From Cenococcum geophilum 1.58 (Eukaryota > Ascomycota > Dothideomycetes > Gloniales > Gloniaceae), in NCBI GenBank assembly GCA_001692895.1, contig KV748192.1, positions 868,001-932,000 on the forward strand: 64,000 nt of DNA. Direction: 5' to 3'. The notes beneath the pieces are model-generated. The model saw only the letters and a list, made by a program, of their open reading frames with translations, did no database searches and was not told the DNA's origin. Shown here in pieces: positions 43,750-55,249 of the stretch (within the stretch, counting starts at the first letter, position 1; every line of letters starts with the position of its first letter). Both the position numbers and the translations under genes were made by a program.

Positions 43750-44643
43750 ATGGCCAGACTGCTAAAAACCCCGGTCAAGCTCGCGCTGATCCAGCTCGCG
43801 ACGACCGCCGACAAAGCGCACAACCTCTCCCACGCCCGTACGAAGGTGCTCGAGGCCGCAAAAGCAGGCGCGCGCATCGTCGTGCTCCCCGAGTGCTTCA
43901 ACTCACCCTACGGCACCAAGTACTTCCAGCAATACGCCGAAACCCTGCTGCCCTCCCCGCCCTCGGCATCCCAGTCCCCAACCTACCACGCGCTCTCGCA
44001 GCTCGCGCGCGACAGCAACGCGTACATCGTCGGCGGCAGCATCCCGGAGCTAGAGGCCTCGAGCAAGAAGCTCTACAACACATCGCTGACCTTTGCGCCG
44101 TCGGGGGAGCTGCTCGCGACGCACCGGAAGGTGCATCTGTTCGACATCGACATCCCCGGCAAGATCCGGTTCAAGGAGTCCGAGGTGCTGAGCCCAGGGA
44201 ACAAGGTCTCGCTGGTCGAGTTGCCCGAGTACGGCAAGGTCGCCGTGGCTATCTGCTACGATGTCCGGTTCCCCGAGCTGGCGACCATCGCGGCGCGCAG
44301 GGGCGCGTTTCTGCTGCTGTATCCTGGCGCGTTCAATTTGACGACTGGGGCGCTGCATTGGGAGTTGCAGGCGCGCGCGAGGGCGATGGATAATCAGGTC
44401 TATGTGGGGTTGTGCTCGCCGGCGAGGGATATGGAGGCGGAGTATCATGCGTGGGGGCATAGCATGGTAGTGGATCCGAATGCGGAGATTTTGGGGGAGC
44501 TGGATGAGAAGGAGGGGGTTGTGATGGCGGAGCTGAGGGCGGAGCGGATTGAGGAGGTTAGGAAGGGAATTCCGTTGGAGACGCAGAGAAGGTTTGATGT
44601 GTATCCGGATGTTAGTGAGGGGAAGATTAGGTTCGAGGAGTAA
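43750..44643 (+). CDS. Nitrilase-superfamily amidase, Nit2/Nit3 (omega-amidase) type
   Basis: Intronless, 297 residues, usual for the family (yeast Nit3 is 291). The catalytic triad is visible: Glu in VVLPECFNSPYG, Lys in HRKVHLFDIDIPG and Cys in VAICYDVRFPEL. The second Glu common in the family is in GALHWELQARARAMDN. The FDIDIPGKIRFKES block is typical of the Nit2 branch, which hydrolyses alpha-ketoglutaramate and alpha-ketosuccinamate (omega-amidase) or deaminated glutathione (Nit1). No targeting signal is obvious (start MARLLKTPVKLALIQ), so it is probably cytosolic. The third codon position is strongly GC-biased in the 5' two thirds. Which of the Nit1/Nit2 substrates applies cannot be settled by eye. 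Confidence 0.92.
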   Translation: MARLLKTPVKLALIQLATTADKAHNLSHARTKVLEAAKAGARIVVLPECFNSPYGTKYFQQYAETLLPSPPSASQSPTYHALSQLARDSNAYIVGGSIPELEASSKKLYNTSLTFAPSGELLATHRKVHLFDIDIPGKIRFKESEVLSPGNKVSLVELPEYGKVAVAICYDVRFPELATIAARRGAFLLLYPGAFNLTTGALHWELQARARAMDNQVYVGLCSPARDMEAEYHAWGHSMVVDPNAEILGELDEKEGVVMAELRAERIEEVRKGIPLETQRRFDVYPDVSEGKIRFEE

Positions 44644-46286
44644 GAGGGGGAGTGGGAGGTCTGTGGATGGTGTGTAGTTCGGTTTGATATACCGGCTTTT
44701 ATACTGTATATATTCACTTGGTATGAAAAGCAAACACGACCCCGACAGAATCTCGGAACTTTTGGCATGTTTTCCGGCAATCATTGTGCATAAGAGGAGA
44801 GCGAATGGCGTACTCATCCAACTTCTAGACCTGTTATTCAAGATCAATATGCGGCCGCTTTCCAACTAAAATTAAGCCCAAATTGTGCATTCAAGTTACC
44901 AACTCTCTAGAGAATATTCGGCCTAGTTAGATGATGCATTTAGGGCAGCGAGATTCGAGCTCGGACCTCAAGCTAATCGAGGGAAACGCCTAATTGACTA
45001 TGGGAAGGTCATCCATCCAATGGAAATATATCATCGCACAGCCTCGTGTAGAACGTTTGAGACGTCCGGTAGACATCTGGAAAGTCTCACCATCCACTGT
45101 TCCCTCTAATCAGCAAGGTTCTGCTCCCTATATTTACGAAAAGCCCCGTACTATTTTCTTAACCCATTGGTAACGAAATCTTGTAAGAATTATTAGTATA
45201 TTGGTAAGGCTGACATTGGACGGTTTCTAGTGGGAGAGTTATTGGGAAGAGAGGGGTTTTTCCTAGTCTTGCTTTACAGCTTAAGTATAAGCTGAGTAGA
45301 TTCACTCTCTGACCGCATACCTGTTATCTCTATTTATAATACTCCTGATTACAATTTTAGTAATATTACCCGACTTCTCTATTACCTATTTAGCTCTTGA
45401 ATCAGTTCTATGGAACTCTTGAGAAAGGGAAAACTAAGACGGATAGACTAGGCGAAGTGGAAGAAGTGCATGCAACTTAATTGAACTATTCTAGATAGTT
45501 TCCTGCCATAGACGTATCGTTTCGAGCCCTAAGAGCTCGAAATTTATGGCCTCGGCACTGTCGAGGACAATCACACTACTCCGGGACGGCCATGCGTATA
45601 TCCAGGCATCGTTACCGGAGAACTTAGCCCAGACAGCAGAGTCGTATGGCCAGAGTTTGCCTAAGTAAGTTTGGGCTAAGGGGGGCGAGAATTGACAGAC
45701 GAATTTGAGATTCGCGAGAAGGGTTCAAAGGGAGTGTCTCCTAGTCCCGTGTAATAGCGGAAGGGGGTGTTCGATATGACGAAAAGTCTGAAGGCTGGTT
45801 AATAAAACTTTATTGAGTTGGAAGTAGGACGTAATATAATGCTGGTGAGGAGCGTTGCAAATTCCTAGTGTCGAGCTTCGTTGGCCCAGTCAACGCCTTC
45901 AAAGCGGGAAAGAAAGGAATAGTAGAGGCACGCGGCAGCCTCATGAATACATATTGAGTAATCCATTGACGTATAAAGTAAATAATGTTAAATAATCCAG
46001 GCTCTACTCCACTGTCACGTGTCGTTGTCGTTGTTGGGTAGTCATTACGTATGAAGCTAGCAACGACGTGTGCATTTGCGCACTATAGAAGCTTTTGCGA
46101 TCTTGGCCTTAGAAATGAATACTTTAGTAATAACTACATGCTGCAGTGGGGTTGCTGGAAATACGACGAGGTTTCAGCTCGAGTAAAGCTGTCGGGCTTT
46201 ATTTATCCGGTAGTACTGTACCCCCTCACCCCTTTAACAGTGAAATCTTCAGCTACCCTCAGGCTGCCGAAATACACTTAATATGC
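44644..46286. other. AT-rich intergenic region of 1.6 kb
   Basis: No firm gene. A 40-codon frame with ATG at 45547 reads LLRDGHAYIQASLPENLAQ and ends at a stop; I do not recognise a family, and it may be a transposon scrap. The sequence around 44945-44975 (CGAGATTCGAGCTCGGACC) faintly resembles a tRNA T-arm but no cloverleaf can be built. AT-rich stretches lie at 45170-45400. Confidence 0.4.
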
Positions 46287-48367
46287 ATGACAGTCTACGA
46301 AATGCGCTGTTCCTCATGCAATGCAATAGCACTGTTAGACTCAAAATCTTTACCAGTTACATTCCCTAATTTCATCAAATGGGAGGAGAGTCTTTACGAT
46401 AGTTTCGAAGGCCTTGATGCGTCAGCCGCCGAAGGATGCGAACTCTGCCGCCTCTGGCGCAGTTATCTAATATACGGTGCGGCAGCATCTGGAGTGTCTA
46501 TTGAAGTGTCGGCTACGCGAAACCCAATTATCATTAAGAAGAGCAACACAGGTGGATGGATATCTTGTGGGCAGACCGAAGTGTCTTTTCAAGGACGAAG
46601 TACCCATAACGACTCTTCACAAGGTACTCATATTTTGAGACGACGACCATGCCTTGCTCTTAGCTGAACCTTTCAGAAGTGGGCCAAATACACTATAACG
46701 CCGCAGTAGAGGAGAACTTCAGTCAGGCTCGGCGATGGCTAAGAAATTGCGTCGATAGCCATCCAAAATGCGGCGCTGGCCAAAGTTCAGTGGATTCCAT
46801 GGCCATACTCCCGACTCGAGTCATTGATGTAGGTCCGTTAGATGGCTCCCAAGAGCCACGGCTTCTCATCTCGGACGGCAAGCGGGCGCCATACATTTCA
46901 CTGTCTCACTGCTGGGGAGGAAGCCAGCATACATATAAACTCTCCCACGACACACTCTTAACATGGCAACAAGGGATTCCTCTAGCCAGTCTGCCTCGTA
47001 CGTTCCGGGATGCTGTGCACGTAACGAGGAAGCTCGAGCAACGCTACCTATGGATTGACTCGCTCTGCATCATTCAACCAACCCCTGACGACGACAGCGA
47101 CTGGCAGAAAGAAGGAGCCGTTATGGGGGATATATACCGCAATAGCATTTGTAATATTGCCGCTACCGTGGCGAAAAACAGCCACTCTGGATTCCTCACT
47201 GAACGCCCAGGAGCAAGATACCTGCTTAGGCCCTGTAAACTTCGGGATATAAACAACAAAGGTATCCACGTTCTGCCTCCTCAACCTAACTTTTCAGAGA
47301 TAGTAGATAATGCCCCTCTAAATCGCAGAGCTTGGGTGTTACAAGAGCGAATGCTTTCGCCGAGGATCTTGCACTGGGCACCTGAAGGCATGTTCTGGCA
47401 ATGTACCAAAACGTGGGCGTCTGAGGATGTACCCGATGGCTTGATTTATGAAGATCCAGGTGGTGTGACGGGCGTAGACATCCTTACTCTAACCACCTAC
47501 AGTGCAACGACGTGGGAGTGGTTCCGCCTCATCGAAAACTACACTAGCCGCGGCATGACTAACGATGCTGATAAGCTGCCAGCTCTCTCCGGTATTTCCA
47601 GGATCATTGGCTCTAATACTGGGTCAAGATATTACGCTGGGCTTTGGCTGCACCCTACGGCAAAGCGGCTTAATGATTTTAGACCGGCCCAGGCGTCAGG
47701 CGCGCCTGAATTAAGTTTCACAGCGGGGTTGATGTGGCAGAGCGATTCTACTATTTCGAATACCCCGCGCCGGCCGAAATCATACGTTGCGCCGTCCTGG
47801 TCCTGGGCCTCTGTCGTCGGCGCCATTCGGTACTCCTCTGCTCGCGGACCAGTCGGGGGTTGGATGGATATCCGATGGGAGATCAAAGCCGACGTCGTTG
47901 CGGTCGACACGGCGCCCGTTGTGGATCCTTACGGTCAAGTTTCTGCTGGTAGGCTTGAGATCTGTGGCGTGCTCCTGGACGGTTTCCGAGCTGTTCCAAT
48001 GCCGGGCCCGGTGATACCGGACTCGCGGAATGGGCTTGATGCGCCAACTGGACCTCAGTATTGTGCCATTTTACATGCTGATAGGCCGAGACTTGAAGGA
48101 TTGGAGAGGTACTCAGATGGTGCGTTCGATAGTCATGTCTGCTTTGATGTTGTGCCTACGACGCCGTGGGAGGACTTTAGCTGCTTGCTGATCGCTACGT
48201 ATGTGAATGATATTGTGCAAGGCTCAAACTGGAGGTATAGTGCTATGGCCTTGACACGATCCCAGGATGGGTCAGGGACGTATGAGAGAGTCGGGTGGGC
48301 CCGGTTAGGAGATGGATTCAGTGGCTGTTTCGATATATGTAAAATGAGAACCCTTACAGTTGTGTAG
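46287..48367 (+). CDS. HET-domain protein
   Basis: Exons 46287-46623 and 46677-48367 join in frame to 675 residues. The N-terminus MTVYEMRCSSCNAI and SAAEGCELCRLWR carries the Cys pairs common before HET domains. The HET domain spans about residues 195-360: YISLSHCWGGSQ, LPRTFRDAVHVTRKLEQRYL, WIDSLCIIQ, MGDIYRNSICNIAATVA and RRAWVLQERMLSPRILHW, all diagnostic. The C-terminal 300 residues lack named domains. HET proteins mediate heterokaryon incompatibility, in which the domain triggers cell death when unlike alleles meet; many genomic copies have no tested role. The motifs are complete, so the gene may be functional. It lies 15 kb from the NLR. Confidence 0.92.
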
Positions 48368-48552
48368 AAGAATCTAGAATTAGTCAAGAATTTCAGGGAA
48401 AGGTGGCAGTTAGTGTCATATCTTTTCAACAGACGATCTATGGTATCAGATACGTCTCATGAGGCAATTGCTACCGACATACGTGATTAGATAGGTAAAC
48501 CTTCGCGGTGAAGCATTTGAAGTAGGGAGTGACCATAGGCAATCCGTCCCTC

Positions 48553-50198
48553 TTACACTTTCTCCGGGAGGACTTGCGGCCTCTCATCCAACGTCTCCTC
48601 ATTTTCTGCAGCCCTCTTCTTTTCGTCTCTGTGCGTCATGTGCATCATACCCGTCGTCCAGATAGCCAGTGTGATTGAGCAGGCGATCATCGCCCACACA
48701 CCCCTCTGCGCTACCAATCAGCATTGTCTCCTAATATATCTGCAGGAATCACAAGCCAAAAGAGTTACAACGTACCGTGAATTTAGGCGCCAAGTTGGCC
48801 GAATAGAATATGATACTCCACCACGCGTTAACTGCATTGCTTCCCATGTTCATGCTCGCAATCACAACAGCGCGCAGCGAGTCTTCTTCATATCTCAGGA
48901 CGTCATTCGCCCAAGCAAAAAACGTCGCTTGACACGCATACACGGATCCCGCCCAGTAGTATGCCGCAAAATGCATTGCCGTGGTCGAACCGGGCGCTAG
49001 AATCATTGCCGACGTAATAATTCCCGTAATTCCAATCCAATAGCCAACCAAATAGCGCTTCCCGCCCATGAAATCTGTTAGGGTCGCCCAAAACAGTGTC
49101 GACACAATACCAACGGCCGGCACACCCGTGGGGTAGTCGTTCAGCTGCGAAACGGTGTATTTGTGAGTCGGGTGCGCTTTCATGTAGAGCGTGAGTAGCG
49201 AGTTGGACGAGAAGGACTCGGTTTCACCGGCGATGATCCAGAAAAACACGAAGCCGTACCAGTACCAGGACGTGAAGCAGCGCTTGAGGAAGGGCCAAGA
49301 GATCGGGGTACGCTCGTCGACTTCGGGGACGCGCGAGATGGCAAGTGCCCGCTCTTCGGCGGACAGATATGGCGCGGTGGTCGTACTGGGCGTGTTTGGG
49401 AAGAGGAAGAAGCCGTAGACGGCCACGGGTAGCGTAATTATACCGTCAATCTGGGAAGTAGTGAGTAGAGGGATAGATATGCAAATGGATGGACCGCACA
49501 ATGAACAGCCAGCGCCATCCGGCTAGCCCTCTTGTTCCGTTTAAAGAGGAGTGGATACCCGTTTGAATGAAGCCTCCGATCATGGTGCCTGCTAGACCAG
49601 AAGAAGTGAAAACACCGCTGCGTTTTCCCAACTCCTTTTCCGTGTACCACGATCCCAGGATGTAATGTGTTCCGACGAATGTACTGGCCTCGGCAATGGC
49701 TTGAAAGAATCGGATAGCCATAATGCCTTGGGGGTTATGCACGCCCGCAGTAGCTATGGTCAAGCCAGCCCAGATGACCATCATGGTCGGAAAGAAAATA
49801 CGAGGCTTGATGTAATATAGAGCAATATTGCAGGGAACTTGACCAATAGTATACCTGCAACGTAATTGGTATTTTGCTCTAGGAGAAGTGGGTATCAAAG
49901 ATCTGACTTACCCAACTGTGAAGACAGTGTTGATTTGGTTGAACTGGTTTCCTTTGAAATGAAGATCCTCCTTCATCCCACTTACATACGCGTTTGCTAG
50001 ATTTGAACGGTCCAGCTAGCCAAGAAATCAGCACAGAATTGGATATACAGAAACTGACAACAGTGTAGAACCGACATAATTGAGAAAGTACATCAGACAG
50101 CAGAATGTCAAGATAAAGAAGTCGAGCTTCTGAACGAGAGTCTGGTCGCTAGGTTTATCTTGGGTACCACGAAAGTTCTCCATAAATTTTGAAGCCAT
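48553..50198 (-). CDS. MFS transporter, anion:cation symporter (Dal5/Fen2/Liz1-like) family
   Basis: Minus-strand exons 50198-50076, 50015-49912, 49854-49500, 49450-48776 and 48705-48553 join in frame to 469 residues. Typical blocks: MYFLNYLDRSNLANAYVSGM at TM1, GYTIGQVPCNIALYYIKPR, AIRFFQAIAEASTFVGTHYI, GSWYTEKELGKRSGVF, PTGVPAVGIVSTLFWATLTD and a final helix GVWAMIACSITLAIWTTGMM. The DRSNLANA sequence is characteristic of the allantoate/pantothenate/biotin-nicotinate permease family. A small organic acid or amide-containing substrate is likely. It is transcribed away from an amidase gene 592 bp off, which suggests uptake followed by amide hydrolysis (inference). The exon 1 donor TAT|GTCGGT is weak but is the only one that keeps the conserved NYLDRSN motif. 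Confidence 0.9.
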
Positions 50199-50790
50199 AG
50201 TGCCCACTCGTTGGCTCCACGCAACACGGCGTAATAGAGCCCGAGAAATATATTATATTTTCAACCACTTCTACTGCAGACATGATACCCTGGCTTAGCT
50301 ATATACCCCCGAGAGAGAACGCTGAGGAACGTTGAGAACCTCGGAGAGAGTATTAGCAAGCAAGGGTTACAGATACGGCGGATTAAGATAGGACAGAAGT
50401 GGGACGTGTGCTTCGTTAGTTCCAAAAGTGGAATGAGGATGCGGAGAAGGGCCGGAGAAAAGCCAGATATCGGCAGTTAGTTAGAAGCCGAAGAGCAGCA
50501 AGGTTGATAACGGACAGGAAGGCCTAGAAGTGTGCGTTATAAACTATGACCGGTGATTGGCGTCTAGATTGCCTTTACGGCTAACGGCCCACGACTCATT
50601 CCAACAGAAGCGATGGCCTTAGACGGCATTGCAGGCCCGCGGTTGGTAGTGGGTGAGGTGGGGAAGGGTCTCTTTATACACGTACATATGGACAACGAGT
50701 AGCTCCAGACATCCAAGTCTACAGCGCTGGTACCTAGACAAGAGGAGCACGCACTAATAACTTGAACACCATAGGGTTTTAGCAGAAGAC
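50199..50790. promoter_or_regulatory. Divergent promoter between the MFS transporter and the amidase
   Basis: 592 bp serve both start codons. Two matches to the fungal nitrogen-control site HGATAR lie here: AGATAG at 50386-50391 and TGATAA at 50505-50510. AreA/Nit2-type GATA factors use paired sites of this kind to activate genes under nitrogen limitation. Two matches in this length can occur by chance. Confidence 0.45.
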
Positions 50791-52718
50791 ATGACTCTCT
50801 CACGGGGCGCTAATGGGAAGCGATGGGCAAAAAATGCCACCGCCAAGCGCGCCGCCCTGTTGACTTCGATTCCGCCTGAATATCGCATCCCTGTCGATGT
50901 CTTTCCTCCACCAACCCAGCTCGATGTCACCAAGTTTCCCACAGAGTCGAAATGGTTCACAGAGCAGGAATTGGAGATCACTTCAACGTCTGCTCCATCA
51001 CTGCTCGATAAGATAGCTAATTCCGTATGGACAGCTGAAGAAGTTACGAAGGCATTTAGTAAGAGGGCTGCCGCCGCTCATCAACTCGTATGCCAAGGTC
51101 TCTTTTCATGTATGACAAAGGAGCTTGCTAATAGCATGGCGTCCCCAGACAAATTGCCTTTCGGAGACTTTCTTCCAGGAAGCAATTGACACTGCAAGAG
51201 CCCTCGATGTCCATCTTCAGAGAACGGGGAGGACCATCGGTCCTTTCCACGGCCTACCCATTTCTCTCAAAGATAACTTCAATATAGTTGGCAAGGACAG
51301 CACAGTTGGCTTCACATCATGGGTGAATAACCCGGCAACGTATAATAGCACGTTGGTGGAGCTTCTTCGGAATGCAGGCGCAGTCCTCTATGTCAAAACC
51401 AACGTTCCGACAGCGATGATGATAGCCGAGACAGTTAACAATGTATTTGGACGAACAATGAACCCTCTGAACAGGGCGCTGACCTCCGGTGGTTCTTCTG
51501 GAGGCGAATCGGCTTTGATTGCATTTGGTGGAAGCCCTCTCGGTGTTGGAACTGATATTGGTACGTGTGTGAAATATCCTCGTCAAACAGGTGACTGATG
51601 GGTCTGCGATAGGTGGCTCTCTCCGAATACCGGCAGCATGTACTGGTATCTTCACCCTTCGCCCGTCATTTGGTCGATTCCCAACTTTAGGAGCACGCTC
51701 TGGCCTCGCAGGACAAGAAGCAGTGAATAGTGTTAATGGCCCAATGGGCAAGACACTTGATGACATTTTATTATTCTCGAAAACTGTTGTTGGATTAGAA
51801 CCCTGGATGCAAGATCCGAAATGCCTACCTATACCATGGCGTTCCGTTAAGATTAAGCAGAAGCTCAAGCTAGCGGTAATGTGGGATGATGGCATGGTCA
51901 CTCCGACCCCTCCAGTACAACGGGCTTTGAAAGAGACTGTGGATAAATTGAAAAAAGCTGGGCATGAGATCGTTGAATGGCATCCGAGCCTACATGCTCA
52001 GGCCCTCAGCATTCTTGTGAGTAATGCCTCAAAGTATGCGACACAAGTTACTAATAACAACATCATAGGGTCGAATGTTCGTGGCAGACGGTGGCAAGTC
52101 GGTCAGGGCTATTTTAGAGCCTACCGAAGAGCCTTTTCGGCCAGAAATGCAAGCGTACTCTGAAGCAGAAGAGATGGGTGTGCACGCTATGTGGAAGTTA
52201 CACCTTGAGCGAACAGAGCTGCAAAAGAAATTTCTAGATCAATGGAACTCTTACGGCGGCCTTGATGCCATTTTATGTATGACCATGTATGAAACGGGAG
52301 GGCTCTGAGTTTGCTGATCTTGATAGGCCCAACCACGCCATACAGCTCTGTAGAGCATGGGAAGTTTAAGTATGTGGGCTACACTGGCGTTTTCAACATT
52401 GTTGATTATGCTGCGGTCTCATTCCCGTGTGGAGTGATAGTAGGCAAAGAGATAGACCGGCCGAAACCCTGGCACAGGCCACTTAGTGATTTGGACAAGG
52501 AAATCCACGCCGAATGTAAATTCTATCTTTTTCTTCAACAGCAGGTTCTAACTTTTATCGTTGTAGACAGTCAACACGTTGTACATGGCATGCCTGTGAG
52601 CCTACAACTCGTAGCTAAAAGGCTGGAAGAGGAGAAAGTTCTCGAGATGACAAGGGAGATTGTCGAAGCCTTAAACAAGGCTGAAGACCTCCACACCCGG
52701 AGCTTTCCGAGGTTGTGA
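50791..52718 (+). CDS. Amidase-signature enzyme (acetamidase-like)
   Basis: Exons 50791-51087, 51149-51560, 51613-52016, 52069-52276, 52327-52515 and 52567-52718 join in frame to 553 residues, matching fungal acetamidases (about 545). The Ser-cisSer-Lys triad is visible: Lys in GLPISLKDNFNI, cis-Ser in SGGSSGGESALIA and the nucleophile Ser in DIGGSLRIPA. The C-terminal part has ILCPTTPYSSVEHGKF and VVHGMPVSLQLVAKRLEEE. It should hydrolyse an amide to acid plus ammonia. The true substrate cannot be read from the sequence. The divergent transporter next door and the GATA sites between them suggest a small nitrogen-scavenging unit. Intact. Confidence 0.93.
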
Positions 52719-53649
52719 AGTTCGCTGCCATTACCCTGAACATATGACTTGAAATCTGTTCCTAATGTAGCCCATATCGTGATAGATTGCATCTAGCGGC
52801 GCATGGTTGATAGAGTCAAGTGATATTAATACTTCTACTCAAGTTGATGCTGCTTACATGTTAAGTGTGCTAAAATATCCTGAACAGGGCACCACAAAAA
52901 ACTTCACATGCTCTGAAGTTAGCATGAAAAGTCTCAAGCGGTCATATCTACTTAAATATAATTGCGGAAGCTTTGACGATCACCGACTCCCTGGTGAGTA
53001 CAATCTACAGGTTTGTGAAACATCACGAGCTATTTAATCTTTCAAGACGAGTATTAATAGCATTAAAGGTTGAACACCGCTTCTTCACTCCGTCAAACTA
53101 GCCTTTTAACGGCTTCACTCAAGTTTTAAATAGCATTTTCCTCATCTTTCATATCCTGTTTACACTCACCGTCCTGTTGGGAAGGCACTTCGACACCTCT
53201 GCAATTGCTTGTCTCTTCTCAGAGTAAACCCTCTCATCCCGAAAAAATTCCTCTTAGTATCGCACATCCACAACCTCATCTCTTCAACTCCTTTGGTGTG
53301 CGCATCTCTTGATCGGTGGCAACGGGTTACGCCTCATTTTTACTCCCTGTCTTCTTTCACTGTACGCAAACAGCTGGTGCTGGCACGACACAGCTTAGAT
53401 TACGGTACATTAATCGACTCTCACCGATACGCACATTGAAGCGCTTTACTGTTGACTACCATACGCCAGCCCGACGTATACTGGAAACCACAGTGCCCTA
53501 AAATTTAGCCTTTCTTACAACTATAGTTTTCCAGACCACAGGTCGATGCTCGAAGTTAACAAAACCCACTCTAAACTAACGTCAATCACAATTCCTATTC
53601 AACACTGCATATATTGTAGCCGGTTTCGAGATCTTTTCCCGCTAGACGC
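52719..53649. other. Intergenic region at the edge of the decayed zone
   Basis: No gene supported. AT content rises and only short anonymous frames occur. It separates the amidase from the poorly resolved locus at 53.65-55.0 kb. Confidence 0.4.
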
Positions 53650-55000
53650 GCTTCAATGGCTAGTACTTTCAAGATCGATGCCACCCAGAGGCCCGACGGT
53701 CCCGGATAGAATATCCAAAAACTGGATGCGAACACCCGTCGCCACCGTGGAACATAGTAAGGATGAATGGCATTCATGGAAGCGATATTGAGAAGAAAAA
53801 AGCACGAAGCAACTCTTTCATTCGTGAGGCGAGCTCAGTCGCAACAGTACAAAGGAAACCACCTCTTGTCCCACCGCAGGTTCCTAGGAAGAGGCTACCA
53901 TGGCTCGATGGCAAACCTCCATCGATCAAGCAAACAACACGTCCTGCACGTAAGCCAAGCGTCCCGGGGAGCTTCATCTCTGAAGGTGACACTACGCCGG
54001 CATCTGAGCGCAGCAATGAACCCTCTCACTCACCTGTACCAAAAATCAACCCAAAGTCTTTTCTCAGCGCAGATCCTAGCATTAGGCCCATTGGTTCAAC
54101 TCCGATTCTACGACAGAAGTCCGCACAGCCCCAAATCGAAAGACCGGCATCATCATCGGACCCTAACAATTTCTCGCTTATCATTCCAATGAGTCTCCCA
54201 TTCACAAGTAGATCTACATTGGGAGACAATATTACTGTCCTTCAAGAGTCATCATCTTCAACGCCTTTCTCATCGCCGAGATTTTACCTCCTCTGCGGTT
54301 CTTAGCTCTAGAACTTCATCGATAGCCAAAGGCGGAAGTATATCCGCAAAATATCCGAGACACCACGTAGGACATCAAAAATCCCGGCACGGCACCTAAT
54401 GGCTGTTGGTGGGTCTCTGCAGATTTCTGAATCATCACTAAACTTCTCCGAGGACTTATCAGAAATCTCGGAAAATTTCTCCAGCTCTGATAAGATGTCT
54501 AGCAACTTTTCGCAAACAATTTTTACCGGGGGTGTGCTCGAGCGACTGTTTCAAAGCCGTATACGGCACGTGGACGACTCCCTGAAACGAAACGTGGTGA
54601 TGTCGTAATCGATATCAATGAAACAATGCGTGGCGTCCCCTCTAATTCTGAGGCATTTAATTCTCCAACACCTGTTAGAGTATATCCCAATGAATCGGGA
54701 GGCTCAATCGTGATTAACTGGGCATACCTTAATGTGCAGAAAGCTTAGGAACACAGAAAATTGTCACTGTCATCAGAAAGCGCAAATTCGTCTCTCAGAA
54801 GGCCGTCGAGAATTACCATTCATGGAAATATGCCTTTTGAACCAGAGCCAGTGAGAACCGGAACACGCAATCATGTTGATTTCGTTTTGCGGCCTTCTAT
54901 ACAGCAACACACAACGTTTGGTCAAATATATCGGCGAGGAACAAATGAATTTAGATTTCCCAGGGAGGCCTCAACAAGTTCCTCGCGGAAAGCTTTATAG
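53650..55000 (+). pseudogene. Poorly resolved or broken gene for a disordered Ser/Pro-rich protein
   Basis: Open frames that look coding succeed each other in different phases: MASTFKIDATQRPDGPG then a stop; a basic, Pro-rich stretch (QRKPPLVPPQVPRKRLPWLD, 53763-54305) that ends at a stop; SEDLSEISENFSSSDKMSSN at about 54460; and a last piece with RRPSRITIHGNMPFEPEPVR and NHVDFVLRPSIQQHTTFGQI (54761-55000). Composition is Ser/Thr/Pro-rich with no named domain. Either this is one gene with several introns I could not place, or a gene decaying beside the repeat block. Several joins lack good splice sites, so I favour a damaged gene. The opening resembles the DATQRPDG-type start of some exon-junction partner proteins, but the match is too short to trust. 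Confidence 0.4.
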
Positions 55001-55249
55001 GTACTACACTTTAGCCAGTAGCTAAAAATTAACTTAGTAAAGAGCTTATAGCAATTAACGATAGTCGTATTAAGGAGGAAGTGGTAGATAAGTCTCTAGG
55101 ACTTTAAGTATGTCCTCTACGTATTAAAATAAGACCTTAATTAGTGAGCTTCGTTAACGCCACCTATAAAGTAGTTATACATATCAATAAACTATAGGAT
55201 TAAGAGTTACTTTATAGCTTAGTTACTAAAGACTTTTTATATTTAGTAG

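Noticed and set aside
44930..44985. tRNA-like T-arm (GATTCGAGCTCGGACC region)
   Set aside because: No acceptor stem, D-arm or anticodon arm can be paired around it on either strand.
45547..45670. Short frame with LLRDGHAYIQASLPENLAQ
   Set aside because: Looks protein-like but is only 40 codons with no recognised family; recorded as part of the intergenic region, not as a gene.
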